A stretch of 12,302 bases of DNA, from assembly GCA_023145485.1 (NCBI GenBank), contig JAGLDT010000043.1, forward strand, positions 1-12,302. The letters run 5' to 3'. Shown here one piece after another: positions 1 through 6,756 of this stretch (positions are counted from its first letter, which is position 1; the number at the start of each line of letters is the position of its first letter). Made by a program: the position numbers and the translations under genes. This stretch comes from Cocleimonas sp. Its GTDB lineage: Bacteria; Pseudomonadota; Gammaproteobacteria; Thiotrichales; Thiotrichaceae. The notes under the pieces were generated by a model, which did no database searches, was not told where the DNA came from, and worked only from the letters and a program-made list of their open reading frames with translations.

Positions 1-408
1 TAGACTTGTGTGTAAGGAGATGATTTTACCCCCATTTCCTACCCATAAATCATTAACAAAAACCTCTGCATTATGGGACAATGATGCAATATAGATGCAA
101 AGTTTTTCTTCTTTTAAACTGATAAGGGATGTTAGTATAGGAATCACATACCAACCATTATTAGTACCTATTTTTTTCGCTATTCCTTCATCAGGAAAGG
201 TTACATTATGAAAGGAATTAAATATTAGATTTTGAGGTGTTTCTACTGATGAGTTTATAAACTTCCCATGGTTTAATTCAAATTCTTTAGGGGGAGATTC
301 GTTAAGCCAGTAAGAGATAAAAACAGTAAATAAAATAAAGAAAAAATAGATGGCACTCCACAAATATATTGTATTAATGGCATTAGGTTTAAGCGGCGTG
401 TACTTCAT
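1..408 (-). CDS. N-terminal part of a membrane-anchored, probably sensory, protein (runs off the left edge)
   Basis: An open frame of 136 codons reads leftward from an ATG at 408 to the window edge without a stop. The start is fixed by an in-frame TAG two codons upstream; no clear Shine-Dalgarno is visible. Residues 1-14 are short and basic, about 15-35 form one hydrophobic helix rich in F, I and L, and the rest looks extracytoplasmic and beta-rich. The stretch SHNAEVFVND (111-120) followed by VGNGG (123-127) resembles the jelly-roll 'NAxVxVNGxxVGxGG' strand-turn seen in periplasmic sensor domains of some gammaproteobacterial histidine kinases and GGDEF proteins, and also in glycosidase jelly rolls. 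What is seen is a signal-anchor plus a beta domain; a sensory role is inferred, because any output domain lies outside the window. The gene is divergent from aceE, with 347 bp between them. Confidence 0.6.
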   Translation of the reverse strand, partial: MKYTPLKPNAINTIYLWSAIYFFFILFTVFISYWLNESPPKEFELNHGKFINSSVETPQNLIFNSFHNVTFPDEGIAKKIGTNNGWYVIPILTSLISLKEEKLCIYIASLSHNAEVFVNDLWVGNGGKIISLHTSL

Positions 409-650
409 AGGCTAATAAAAAACTATAGGTGTCAAAGCTAGGCACTATACTTACCTCTATAAATAACTTGGTCATAAATTCCCTTAGCAGGTAGCAAAAC
501 ATTGATTGAGTTAAAAATAACACCTTTCTTTCTAAGGTAATAAAAAGGTTGTCATGATATTTAAAATTATTTCAATAATTAAATTAGATTTCGGTGAACA
601 GTTACCTTTGATATCGACGACATGAAAAAATTGAATTTATTTTCTCCTTA
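409..650. other. AT-rich intergenic region without a recognised gene
   Basis: This is the left part of the gap between the divergent sensor-like gene and aceE. It is strongly AT-rich with many stops on both strands. A minus-strand TATAGT at 444-449 could be a -10 for the leftward gene, but no good -35 stands 17 bp before it. A short ACCTT/AAGGT stem (522-526/534-538) is too weak to call. A 23-codon ORF (554-625) is discussed among the rejected items. No tRNA or known riboswitch was recognised. Confidence 0.5.
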
Positions 651-689
651 TAACCTAATGATATAGTTGCTGATTATTTCATTAGGTTA
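651..689. promoter_or_regulatory. Perfect 11-bp inverted repeat upstream of the aceE promoter
   Basis: TAACCTAATGA (651-661) and its exact reverse complement TCATTAGGTTA (679-689) are separated by 17 bp, so matching positions in the two arms are about 28 bp apart. The pair sits directly before the candidate -35 of aceE, where an activator or repressor dimer could bind. No T-run follows, and there is no plus-strand gene upstream to terminate, so an operator is likelier than a terminator. It does not match the known E. coli PdhR box (AATTGGTnnnACCAATT type), so the regulator is unknown. Confidence 0.45.
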
Positions 690-695
690 AAACTT

Positions 696-725
696 TTGAC
701 TTAAACCCTAATAATGATCTATGGT
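696..725 (+). promoter_or_regulatory. Candidate sigma70 promoter of the aceE operon
   Basis: TTGACT at 696-701 (5/6 to consensus) is followed after 18 bp by TATGGT at 720-725 (4/6). Transcription would start near 732, giving a 5' leader of about 25 nt before the ATG at 756. The -10 is weak, which would fit dependence on an activator at the adjacent inverted repeat (651-689). Confidence 0.4.
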
Positions 726-755
726 AACGCCACCAAAAAACAAGGGTAGACGTTC

Positions 756-3437
756 ATGAGTATTGATAAAAATGAGTTAAGTCAAGCATCGCGTTCAGAT
801 CTTGATCCACAGGAAACGCAAGAATGGGTTGAATCACTAGAAGCAGTGATTCAACTAGAAGGTGTGGAGCGAGCACACTTTCTCCTAGAACAACTAATCG
901 ACACGGCACGTCATAACGGCGCAAACTTGCCTTACTCTGGTAATACAGCTTATATCAATACCATCCCTCCCCATCTTGAAAAAGCCAATCCTGGTGATCA
1001 ATCCTTAGAAAGTCGTATTCGTTCTTTTATTCGCTGGAATGCTGCTGCGATGGTAGTGCGTGCGAATCGTAAAAGCTCTGAGCTTGGTGGTCATATTGCC
1101 TCCTTTGCCTCATCTGCAACGCTTTATGATGTTGGTTTTAATCATTTTTGGCATGCACCGTCTCCTGAACATGGTGGTGATTTGATTTATTTTCAGGGGC
1201 ATATTACCCCCGGTATCTACGCACGTTCTTTTCTTGAGGGACGTTTTGATGAAGAGGATATGGATAGTTTTCGTCAAGAGGCGGATGGCAATGGCTTATC
1301 CTCTTACCCGCATCCTTGGTTAATGCCTGATTATTGGCAGTTCCCAACGGTTTCAATGGGTCTTGGGCCGATTAAATCCATCTACCAAGCACGTTTTATG
1401 CGTTATTTGCATTTTCGTAAATTAGCCGATACTAAAGATCGTCGTGTATGGAGTTTTGTGGGTGATGGTGAGACCGATGAACCTGAAACATTAGGCGCTA
1501 TTTCACTCGCAGGTCGTGAGCAGTTAGATAATTTAACGTGGGTCGTTAACTGTAATTTACAACGCCTTGATGGGCCTGTGCGTGGTAATGGAAAGATTGT
1601 TCAAGAGCTTGAAGCAATGTTCCGTGGCGCGGGCTGGAATGTTATTAAAGTGCTTTGGGGTTCTTATTGGGATAAATTATTTGCTCAAGATCAAAGCGGT
1701 GCGCTGAAAAAGCGGATGCTAGAAGTGGTCGATGGGGAATTCCAAAATTATAAAGCCAAAGATGGTGCTTATGTGCGTAAGCATTTCTTTGGTAAATCGC
1801 CTGAATTAGCAGCAATGGTTGAAAAAATGTCCGATGCAGATATTTGGCGACTTAACCGTGGTGGGCATGATCCCCATAAAGTGTATACCGCTTATGATTC
1901 GGCAGTGAATCATAAAAATCAGCCAACGGTTATTTTAGCGCATACTGTTAAGGGTTATGGTATGGGCTCAGCAGGTGAAGGGCAAAACCGCACGCATTCG
2001 CAGAAAAAACTCAGTGAAGATGAAATGATTGCCTTTAAAGATCGTTTCAATATTCCATTAACAGATGAAGAAGCAGCCTCTTGTACTTATTATCGCCCCA
2101 CAGAAGACAGTCCTGAATACAAGTACATGCACGATCATCGTGCAAAATTAGGTGGCTCATTACCCGTACGAAAAACATTAGCCGCGCCCTTAGAAGTCCC
2201 TAAACTCTCTATTTTTGATAGCTTGCTAAAAGGTTCTGGCGATAAAGAAATGTCTACCACCATGGCCTTTGTTCGCTTGTTGACCTTATTAACCCGCGAT
2301 AAGAAGATTGGTAACAATATAGTGCCAATTGTTCCTGATGAAGCGCGTACCTTCGGTATGGAAGGCATGTTCCGTCAACTGGGTATTTTCTCTTCTGTAG
2401 GTCAGCTTTACGAACCCCAAGATAAAGAACAGGTGATGTTCTACAAAGAAGACAAAACAGGGCAAATATTAGAGGAAGGCATTAATGAAGCGGGTGCATT
2501 TTCCTCGTGGATTGCGGCGGCAACGGCTTATAGTACTCATAATATTAATATGATTCCCTTTTACGTTTATTACTCGATGTTTGGTTTTCAACGTATTGGT
2601 GATTTAGCATGGGCGGCGGGGGATTGTCGTTCGCGCGGTTTCTTAGTCGGCGCAACCGCAGGACGTACTACGCTGGCAGGTGAAGGTCTGCAGCATCAAG
2701 ATGGTCACGGCATGGTGCAAGCTGGGTTGATTCCAAACTGTCTTTCTTATGATCCAACTTATTCTTATGAAATGGCGGTGATTGTGCATGATGGTTTGCA
2801 ACGCATGTACGCGAATCAGGAAGATATTTACTATTATATCACCACCATGAACGAAAACTATACTCAGCCAGCGATGCCTAAAGGCATTGAAAAAGATATT
2901 ATTAAAGGCATGTATTTGCTACGAGGTGGTGGTAAAAGGAAGAAAAAAGTTCAATTAATGGGATCAGGCACTATTCTACGTGAAGTTATTTTTGCGGCAG
3001 ATTTATTAATTAGTGATTGGGCGGTTGATGCCGATATTTGGAGCTGTCCTAGCTTTAATGAATTAGCACGTGAAGCCGAAGAAGTGGAGCGTTGGAATCG
3101 TTTGCACCCATTAGAAAAAGCCAAAGCACCGTTTGTAGAACAAAAACTAAAAAAGCGTCGTGGCCCAACGATTGCTGCAACGGATTATGTGAAGCAATAC
3201 CCTGAGCAGATTCGCGAATGGATCCCTAATAGCTATACCACTTTAGGCACCGATGGATTCGGGCGCAGTGATACCCGTGCTGAGCTACGCAAACACTTTG
3301 AGGTTAATCGTTACCATATCACCGTTGCCGCGCTAAAGTCATTAGCTGATGAAGGCATGATTGCTACCGCAAAAGTGGCTGAGGCGATTGCAAAATACGG
3401 TATTGATACTGAAAAAACCAACCCATTACAGGCATAA
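756..3437 (+). CDS. aceE: Pyruvate dehydrogenase E1 component, homodimeric type
   Basis: Thiamine-diphosphate-dependent E1 decarboxylates pyruvate and transfers the acetyl group to lipoyl groups of the complex, in the cytoplasm. The 893 residues align closely with the 887-aa E. coli AceE across the whole length. The ThDP/Mg motif begins at GDGE (236-239) and ends at NCN (265-267), followed by LQRLDGPVRGNGK. YINTIP (66-71) and the SSYPHP stretch (about 182-187) are family hallmarks. E408 and H414 in AGEGQNRTHSQ correspond to the E. coli active-site loop residues E401 and H407. The ATG at 756 has AAGGG 9 nt upstream (742-746) and gives an N-terminus of normal length. It is the first gene of the aceE-aceF-lpd cluster, with aceF 5 bp downstream. 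Nothing is missing or broken. The identification is secure. Confidence 0.98.
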   Translation: MSIDKNELSQASRSDLDPQETQEWVESLEAVIQLEGVERAHFLLEQLIDTARHNGANLPYSGNTAYINTIPPHLEKANPGDQSLESRIRSFIRWNAAAMVVRANRKSSELGGHIASFASSATLYDVGFNHFWHAPSPEHGGDLIYFQGHITPGIYARSFLEGRFDEEDMDSFRQEADGNGLSSYPHPWLMPDYWQFPTVSMGLGPIKSIYQARFMRYLHFRKLADTKDRRVWSFVGDGETDEPETLGAISLAGREQLDNLTWVVNCNLQRLDGPVRGNGKIVQELEAMFRGAGWNVIKVLWGSYWDKLFAQDQSGALKKRMLEVVDGEFQNYKAKDGAYVRKHFFGKSPELAAMVEKMSDADIWRLNRGGHDPHKVYTAYDSAVNHKNQPTVILAHTVKGYGMGSAGEGQNRTHSQKKLSEDEMIAFKDRFNIPLTDEEAASCTYYRPTEDSPEYKYMHDHRAKLGGSLPVRKTLAAPLEVPKLSIFDSLLKGSGDKEMSTTMAFVRLLTLLTRDKKIGNNIVPIVPDEARTFGMEGMFRQLGIFSSVGQLYEPQDKEQVMFYKEDKTGQILEEGINEAGAFSSWIAAATAYSTHNINMIPFYVYYSMFGFQRIGDLAWAAGDCRSRGFLVGATAGRTTLAGEGLQHQDGHGMVQAGLIPNCLSYDPTYSYEMAVIVHDGLQRMYANQEDIYYYITTMNENYTQPAMPKGIEKDIIKGMYLLRGGGKRKKKVQLMGSGTILREVIFAADLLISDWAVDADIWSCPSFNELAREAEEVERWNRLHPLEKAKAPFVEQKLKKRRGPTIAATDYVKQYPEQIREWIPNSYTTLGTDGFGRSDTRAELRKHFEVNRYHITVAALKSLADEGMIATAKVAEAIAKYGIDTEKTNPLQA

Positions 3438-3442
3438 GTAAA

Positions 3443-4747
3443 ATGAGCATAAAAGAAATTACAGTACCTGATATTGGCGATTTTGAGAGTGTCGAAATTA
3501 CTGAAATATTGGTGTCCGTGGGTGATCAAATTAACGTTGAAGATTCATTGATCACGGTTGAATCCGACAAAGCTTCAATGGAAATTCCTAGCAGTAGTGC
3601 AGGAGTTATTAAAGACATTAAAGTTAATGTCGGTGATGAAACGTCTGAGGGTGGCGTGATTCTAATAATCGAAGCATCCACTGGCTCGGCAGAAGCGGTT
3701 GAAATCGTCGAGGAACCAAAAACAGAGGTCGCTAAAGAACCCCCTTTGGTTGAGGAAACAGCACCCGTACCTGTTGCCACATCTGCTCCAAAATCATCAC
3801 CGACAGCTAATATTGATGAAGTCACCTTTAGCAAAGCCTATGCCAGTCCTTCAGTACGTAAATTTGCACGTGAATTAGGCGTTGATTTAGGTGCATTATC
3901 AGGTACAGGGCGTAAAAATCGCATTTTACGCGATGATGTTAAAAGTTTTGTGAAAACAACACTTTCTGCGGGTATAGCACCTACAACAGCCAATAATAAC
4001 AATACGTTTCTTAGTATTGCGCCAATGCCTGTGATTGATTTTAGTCAATTTGGTGCGATTGAAACTAAACCATTAAGCAAAATCAATAAGCTAACGGGCG
4101 AATTTTTACATCGTAGCTGGCTGACTGTTCCTCATGTGACTCAGTTTGATGAAGCCGATATTACTGAAATGGAAGCATTTCGTAAGCAAATGGGCAAGGA
4201 AATGGAGCGAGAAGGGATTAAAATCACCCCGCTCGCCTTTATTATCCAAGCTGTTGTTGCTTCACTAAAAGCATTCCCTCGCTTTAATAGCTCACTTGAT
4301 GCCAATGGCGAAAACCTTATTCTAAAAAGCTACTACAATATTGGGGTAGCGGTAGATACACCCGATGGCTTAGTCGTCCCAGTAATACGTGATGCGGATA
4401 AAAAATCATTGGTACAAATATCACAAGAAATTCGTGAATTTGCACTGAAAGCGCGTGATAAAAAACTCAGACCTTCGGATATGCAAGGAGGGTGTTTCAC
4501 CATCTCTAGTTTAGGTGGTATTGGTGGTACTAAATTTACCCCGATTGTTAATACACCTGAAGTCGCTATCCTTGGTGTTTCTCGCTCTAAAATGCAACCT
4601 GACTGGAATGGTACAGAATTTTTACCACGCTTAATGTTACCCATCTCACTCTCTTATGATCATCGAGTAGTTGATGGTGCGGACGGGGCTAGATTTACCA
4701 CCCATTTAGGTAAAATGCTGTCAGATATTCGACGCTTGTTGGTATAA
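3443..4747 (+). CDS. aceF: Dihydrolipoyllysine-residue acetyltransferase (pyruvate dehydrogenase E2), single lipoyl domain
   Basis: E2 forms the core of the pyruvate dehydrogenase complex and moves the acetyl group from lipoyl-lysine to CoA. Domains in order are one lipoyl domain (about 2-78, lipoylated K43 in ESDKASME), an acidic Ala/Pro/Glu-rich linker (about 80-130), a peripheral subunit-binding domain (about 133-170, ASPSVRKFARELGV), a second linker, and the catalytic acyltransferase domain (about 205-434). The active-site motif SYDHRVVDG (404-412) contains catalytic H407 and D411. With 434 residues it is shorter than the three-lipoyl E. coli AceF (630 aa). The missing lipoyl capacity is partly matched by the extra lipoyl domain on E3 downstream. 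The start lies 5 bp after the aceE stop with only a weak AGG upstream, suggesting translational coupling to aceE. Confidence 0.97.
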   Translation: MSIKEITVPDIGDFESVEITEILVSVGDQINVEDSLITVESDKASMEIPSSSAGVIKDIKVNVGDETSEGGVILIIEASTGSAEAVEIVEEPKTEVAKEPPLVEETAPVPVATSAPKSSPTANIDEVTFSKAYASPSVRKFARELGVDLGALSGTGRKNRILRDDVKSFVKTTLSAGIAPTTANNNNTFLSIAPMPVIDFSQFGAIETKPLSKINKLTGEFLHRSWLTVPHVTQFDEADITEMEAFRKQMGKEMEREGIKITPLAFIIQAVVASLKAFPRFNSSLDANGENLILKSYYNIGVAVDTPDGLVVPVIRDADKKSLVQISQEIREFALKARDKKLRPSDMQGGCFTISSLGGIGGTKFTPIVNTPEVAILGVSRSKMQPDWNGTEFLPRLMLPISLSYDHRVVDGADGARFTTHLGKMLSDIRRLLV

Positions 4748-4784
4748 GTTTAAGTATAGAAAAAACTATTTATCATAAAAAGCT

Positions 4785-4932
4785 TTCCTAGTGACGAAGC
4801 TCCTGCTCGTAACTAGGCTTGACGGCTCTAGCCGTCTATAAAGTGGCACAGCACTAAATAAAACCAACTTCAAATTTATAGATGGCTAAAGTCATCAATA
4901 CAAATTACGAACAGGAGCTTCGTAACTAGGAA
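4785..4932. repeat. 148-bp imperfect palindrome, REPIN/MITE-like, between aceF and lpd
   Basis: Two 60-bp arms, 4785-4844 and 4873-4932, are inverted copies; pairing them by eye gives 49 Watson-Crick and 2 G-T pairs out of 60, around a 28-nt loop. The ends are TTCCTAG and CTAGGAA. Each arm contains smaller palindromes. One is a CTAGTnACGA/TCGTAACTAG hairpin (4788-4797/4806-4815), with a shorter TTACGA/TCGTAA version on the right (about 4905-4925). The other is GACGGCT-CT-AGCCGTC (4821-4836), with a decayed copy GATGGCT-AA-AGTCATC at 4881-4896. Paired short palindromes in inverse orientation are the layout of REPINs. ATAAAAA occurs just outside both ends (4775-4781 and 4932-4938), a possible but low-complexity target duplication. 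There is no room for a transposase. The element fills most of the 193-bp aceF-lpd gap and would be transcribed as a long hairpin. Confidence 0.8.
4927..4932 (+). promoter_or_regulatory. Ribosome binding site of lpd, formed by the end of the palindrome
   Basis: TAGGAA at 4927-4932 is the only Shine-Dalgarno-like stretch before the lpd ATG, with 8 nt between it and the start. It coincides with the terminal bases of the right arm of the 148-bp palindrome and would pair with 4785-4790 when the hairpin forms. The lpd start could therefore be partly masked in the folded transcript. That effect is an inference. Confidence 0.5.
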
Positions 4933-4940
4933 TAAAAACC

Positions 4941-6707
4941 ATGAGCAATAGCATAGACGTTAATGTCCCTGACATTGGTGATTTCGATCAAGTTGAGATA
5001 ACTGAAATACTGGTTGCCGTTGGTGATACGGTTGAAGTTGAAGATTCTCTTATTACAGTAGAATCAGATAAAGCCTCTATGGAAATCCCCAGCTCAGTCA
5101 GTGGCACTGTCACCGAAATTTTAATAAAAAATGGCGATCATGTTGCACAGGGTAGCCCTATTGTTAGAATTGATGCGATTGAATCCTCCAATAATTCAAC
5201 CTCTAATCATTCTGCATCAGAAGAAACAACTCAAGATGCTCCAGTTAACACAGAAGCACTCTCCCCTGCCAGCTTTTCTGGCAAAGCAGATATGAACGCA
5301 ACGGTGGTGGTACTTGGTTCAGGCCCAGGCGGTTATACCGCTGCTTTTCGTGCCGCAGATTTAGGTTTGGACGTTATTCTCATTGAGCGTTACCAAAGCA
5401 TTGGTGGTGTTTGTCTTAATGTCGGTTGTATTCCTTCAAAAGCGTTACTGCACACTGCTGACGTAATTAATGAAGCCGAAGAATTTAGTAAACACGGGGT
5501 TAAATTCGGTAAACCAGACATTGATATTGATGCAATTCGTCATTATAAATCAGGGATTGTTAAGCGCCTTACAGGTGGTTTAAAACAACTCGCTAAGCAA
5601 CGTAAAGTGCAAATTGTCCACGGCTATGGGAAATTTCTCTCAACTCATCATATTGAAGTTATTGCTGAGGACGGTAGCAAAACCACGATAAGCTTTGAAA
5701 ACTGTATTATCGCAGCAGGCTCTCGCGTGACTAAACTCCCCTTTGTTCCATGGCATGACCCGCGCGTGATGGACTCAACTGATGCGCTAGAGCTAGAAGA
5801 AGTGCCTAAGCGTATGCTAGTGGTTGGTGGTGGAATAATCGGGCTGGAAATGGCAACCGTCTACGATGCTCTAGGCGCGGATATTACTGTAGTAGAATTA
5901 TCAAAAGGCTTAATGCCAGGTGCAGACCGTGACATCGTGCGCCCCTTAGAGCGTCGCATTAAAAAACGTTACGAAAAAATCTATACCAATACCAAAGTCA
6001 CTTCCATCACTCCGATTGATGAAGGCTTAGTCTGTGCTTTTGAAGGCAAAAATGCACCAGAAAATGATATTTTTGACCGTGTATTAGTCTCCATTGGGCG
6101 CACTCCCAATGGTTTGTTAATTGATGCGGATAAAGCAGGCGTACAAGTTAATGACTACGGCTTTATCGACGTTAATAAGCAAATGAAAACCAATATTGAC
6201 CATATCTACGCCATAGGCGATGTCGTCGGACAACCAATGCTAGCGCATAAAGCGACCCACGAAGCCAAAGTAGCAGCGGAAGTTATTGCAGGACATAAAT
6301 CCTACTTTGATGCTCGCGCCATTCCATCCGTCGCCTACACCGATCCAGAAATCGCATGGATGGGAAAAACAGAAGAAGAATGCAAAGCAGAAGGCATAGA
6401 AGTAAAAAAAGGCGCCTTCCCATGGGCCGCCAGCGGACGTTCGCTCAGCATTGGACGCAACGAAGGTCTAACCAAAGTCCTCTTTGATAAAGAAACAGGC
6501 CAACTCATCGGTGCAGGCATCGTCGGCACTAACGCAGGCGAACTAATAGCAGAAGCCGTCTTAGCCCTAGAAATGGGAGCCGATGCAGAAGATATAGGAC
6601 TCACCATCCACCCACACCCCACCCTTTCAGAAACACTCAACTTCGCCGCAGAAGTAGCAGAAGGCACTTGTACCGATATTTATATGCCAAAGAAGCCCGG
6701 CCTTTAA
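4941..6707 (+). CDS. lpd: Dihydrolipoyl dehydrogenase (E3) with N-terminal lipoyl domain
   Basis: This flavoprotein reoxidises dihydrolipoyl groups of the 2-oxoacid dehydrogenase complex with NAD+. The 588 residues comprise an N-terminal lipoyl domain (about 3-79, lipoylated K44), a Ser/Thr/Glu linker (about 80-118) and a full E3. The FAD-binding motif GSGPGG is at 126-131, the redox disulfide C158/C163 lies in GGVCLNVGCIPSK, the NAD-binding GGGIIG is at 296-301, the second FAD motif IYAIGD is near 422-427, and the C-terminal HPHPTLSE places catalytic H559 and E564. Ordinary E3 is about 475 aa, so the extra length is the lipoyl domain, an arrangement known from Neisseria and some other proteobacteria. 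The lipoyl domain is about 65% identical to that of aceF next door. Codon use changes in the last roughly 500 bp to C- and A-ending codons (see findings). The start follows the palindrome directly. Confidence 0.97.
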   Translation: MSNSIDVNVPDIGDFDQVEITEILVAVGDTVEVEDSLITVESDKASMEIPSSVSGTVTEILIKNGDHVAQGSPIVRIDAIESSNNSTSNHSASEETTQDAPVNTEALSPASFSGKADMNATVVVLGSGPGGYTAAFRAADLGLDVILIERYQSIGGVCLNVGCIPSKALLHTADVINEAEEFSKHGVKFGKPDIDIDAIRHYKSGIVKRLTGGLKQLAKQRKVQIVHGYGKFLSTHHIEVIAEDGSKTTISFENCIIAAGSRVTKLPFVPWHDPRVMDSTDALELEEVPKRMLVVGGGIIGLEMATVYDALGADITVVELSKGLMPGADRDIVRPLERRIKKRYEKIYTNTKVTSITPIDEGLVCAFEGKNAPENDIFDRVLVSIGRTPNGLLIDADKAGVQVNDYGFIDVNKQMKTNIDHIYAIGDVVGQPMLAHKATHEAKVAAEVIAGHKSYFDARAIPSVAYTDPEIAWMGKTEEECKAEGIEVKKGAFPWAASGRSLSIGRNEGLTKVLFDKETGQLIGAGIVGTNAGELIAEAVLALEMGADAEDIGLTIHPHPTLSETLNFAAEVAEGTCTDIYMPKKPGL

Positions 6708-6711
6708 TATC

Positions 6712-6745
6712 TTGCCTTCAATGGGATATATTCCATTGAAGGCAA
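6712..6745. terminator. Hairpin between convergent lpd and SPFH genes, probable bidirectional terminator
   Basis: TTGCCTTCAATGG (6712-6724) pairs perfectly with CCATTGAAGGCAA (6733-6745). One G-U and one A-U pair extend the stem to 15 bp around a TATA tetraloop. It lies in the 49-bp gap between two convergent stops, 4 bp past the lpd stop and 11 bp past the opposing one. No T-run follows immediately on either strand; the nearest on the plus strand is at 6761-6766, inside the opposing gene. Termination or 3'-end protection is likely from position, but it is not a textbook intrinsic terminator. Confidence 0.6.
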
Positions 6746-6756
6746 AATCTGATTGA

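Noticed and set aside
554..625. 23-codon plus-strand ORF (starts MIFKII) with AAAAAGG 5 nt upstream, ahead of aceE
   Set aside because: It is short, lies in very AT-rich DNA, has no promoter that I can place, and is separated from aceE by the inverted repeat. It could be a leader peptide but nothing beyond the Shine-Dalgarno-like bases supports it.
2135..2368. 77-aa minus-strand frame inside aceE
   Set aside because: It is antisense to the conserved aceE coding sequence, with no ribosome binding site or family resemblance; a shadow frame.
4333..4644. 103-aa minus-strand frame inside aceF
   Set aside because: It lies opposite the E2 catalytic domain, whose conserved motifs explain the sequence; a shadow frame.
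4816..4840. GACGGCT-CT-AGCCGTC hairpin as an intrinsic terminator after aceF
   Set aside because: No T-run follows, it is one of several nested palindromes of the 148-bp element, and lpd needs transcription through it.
6335..6667. 110-aa minus-strand frame opposite the 3' part of lpd, rich in Ser, Ala and Pro
   Set aside because: The open frame follows from the C/A-ending codon bias of lpd in this segment, and its composition is typical of antisense translation.
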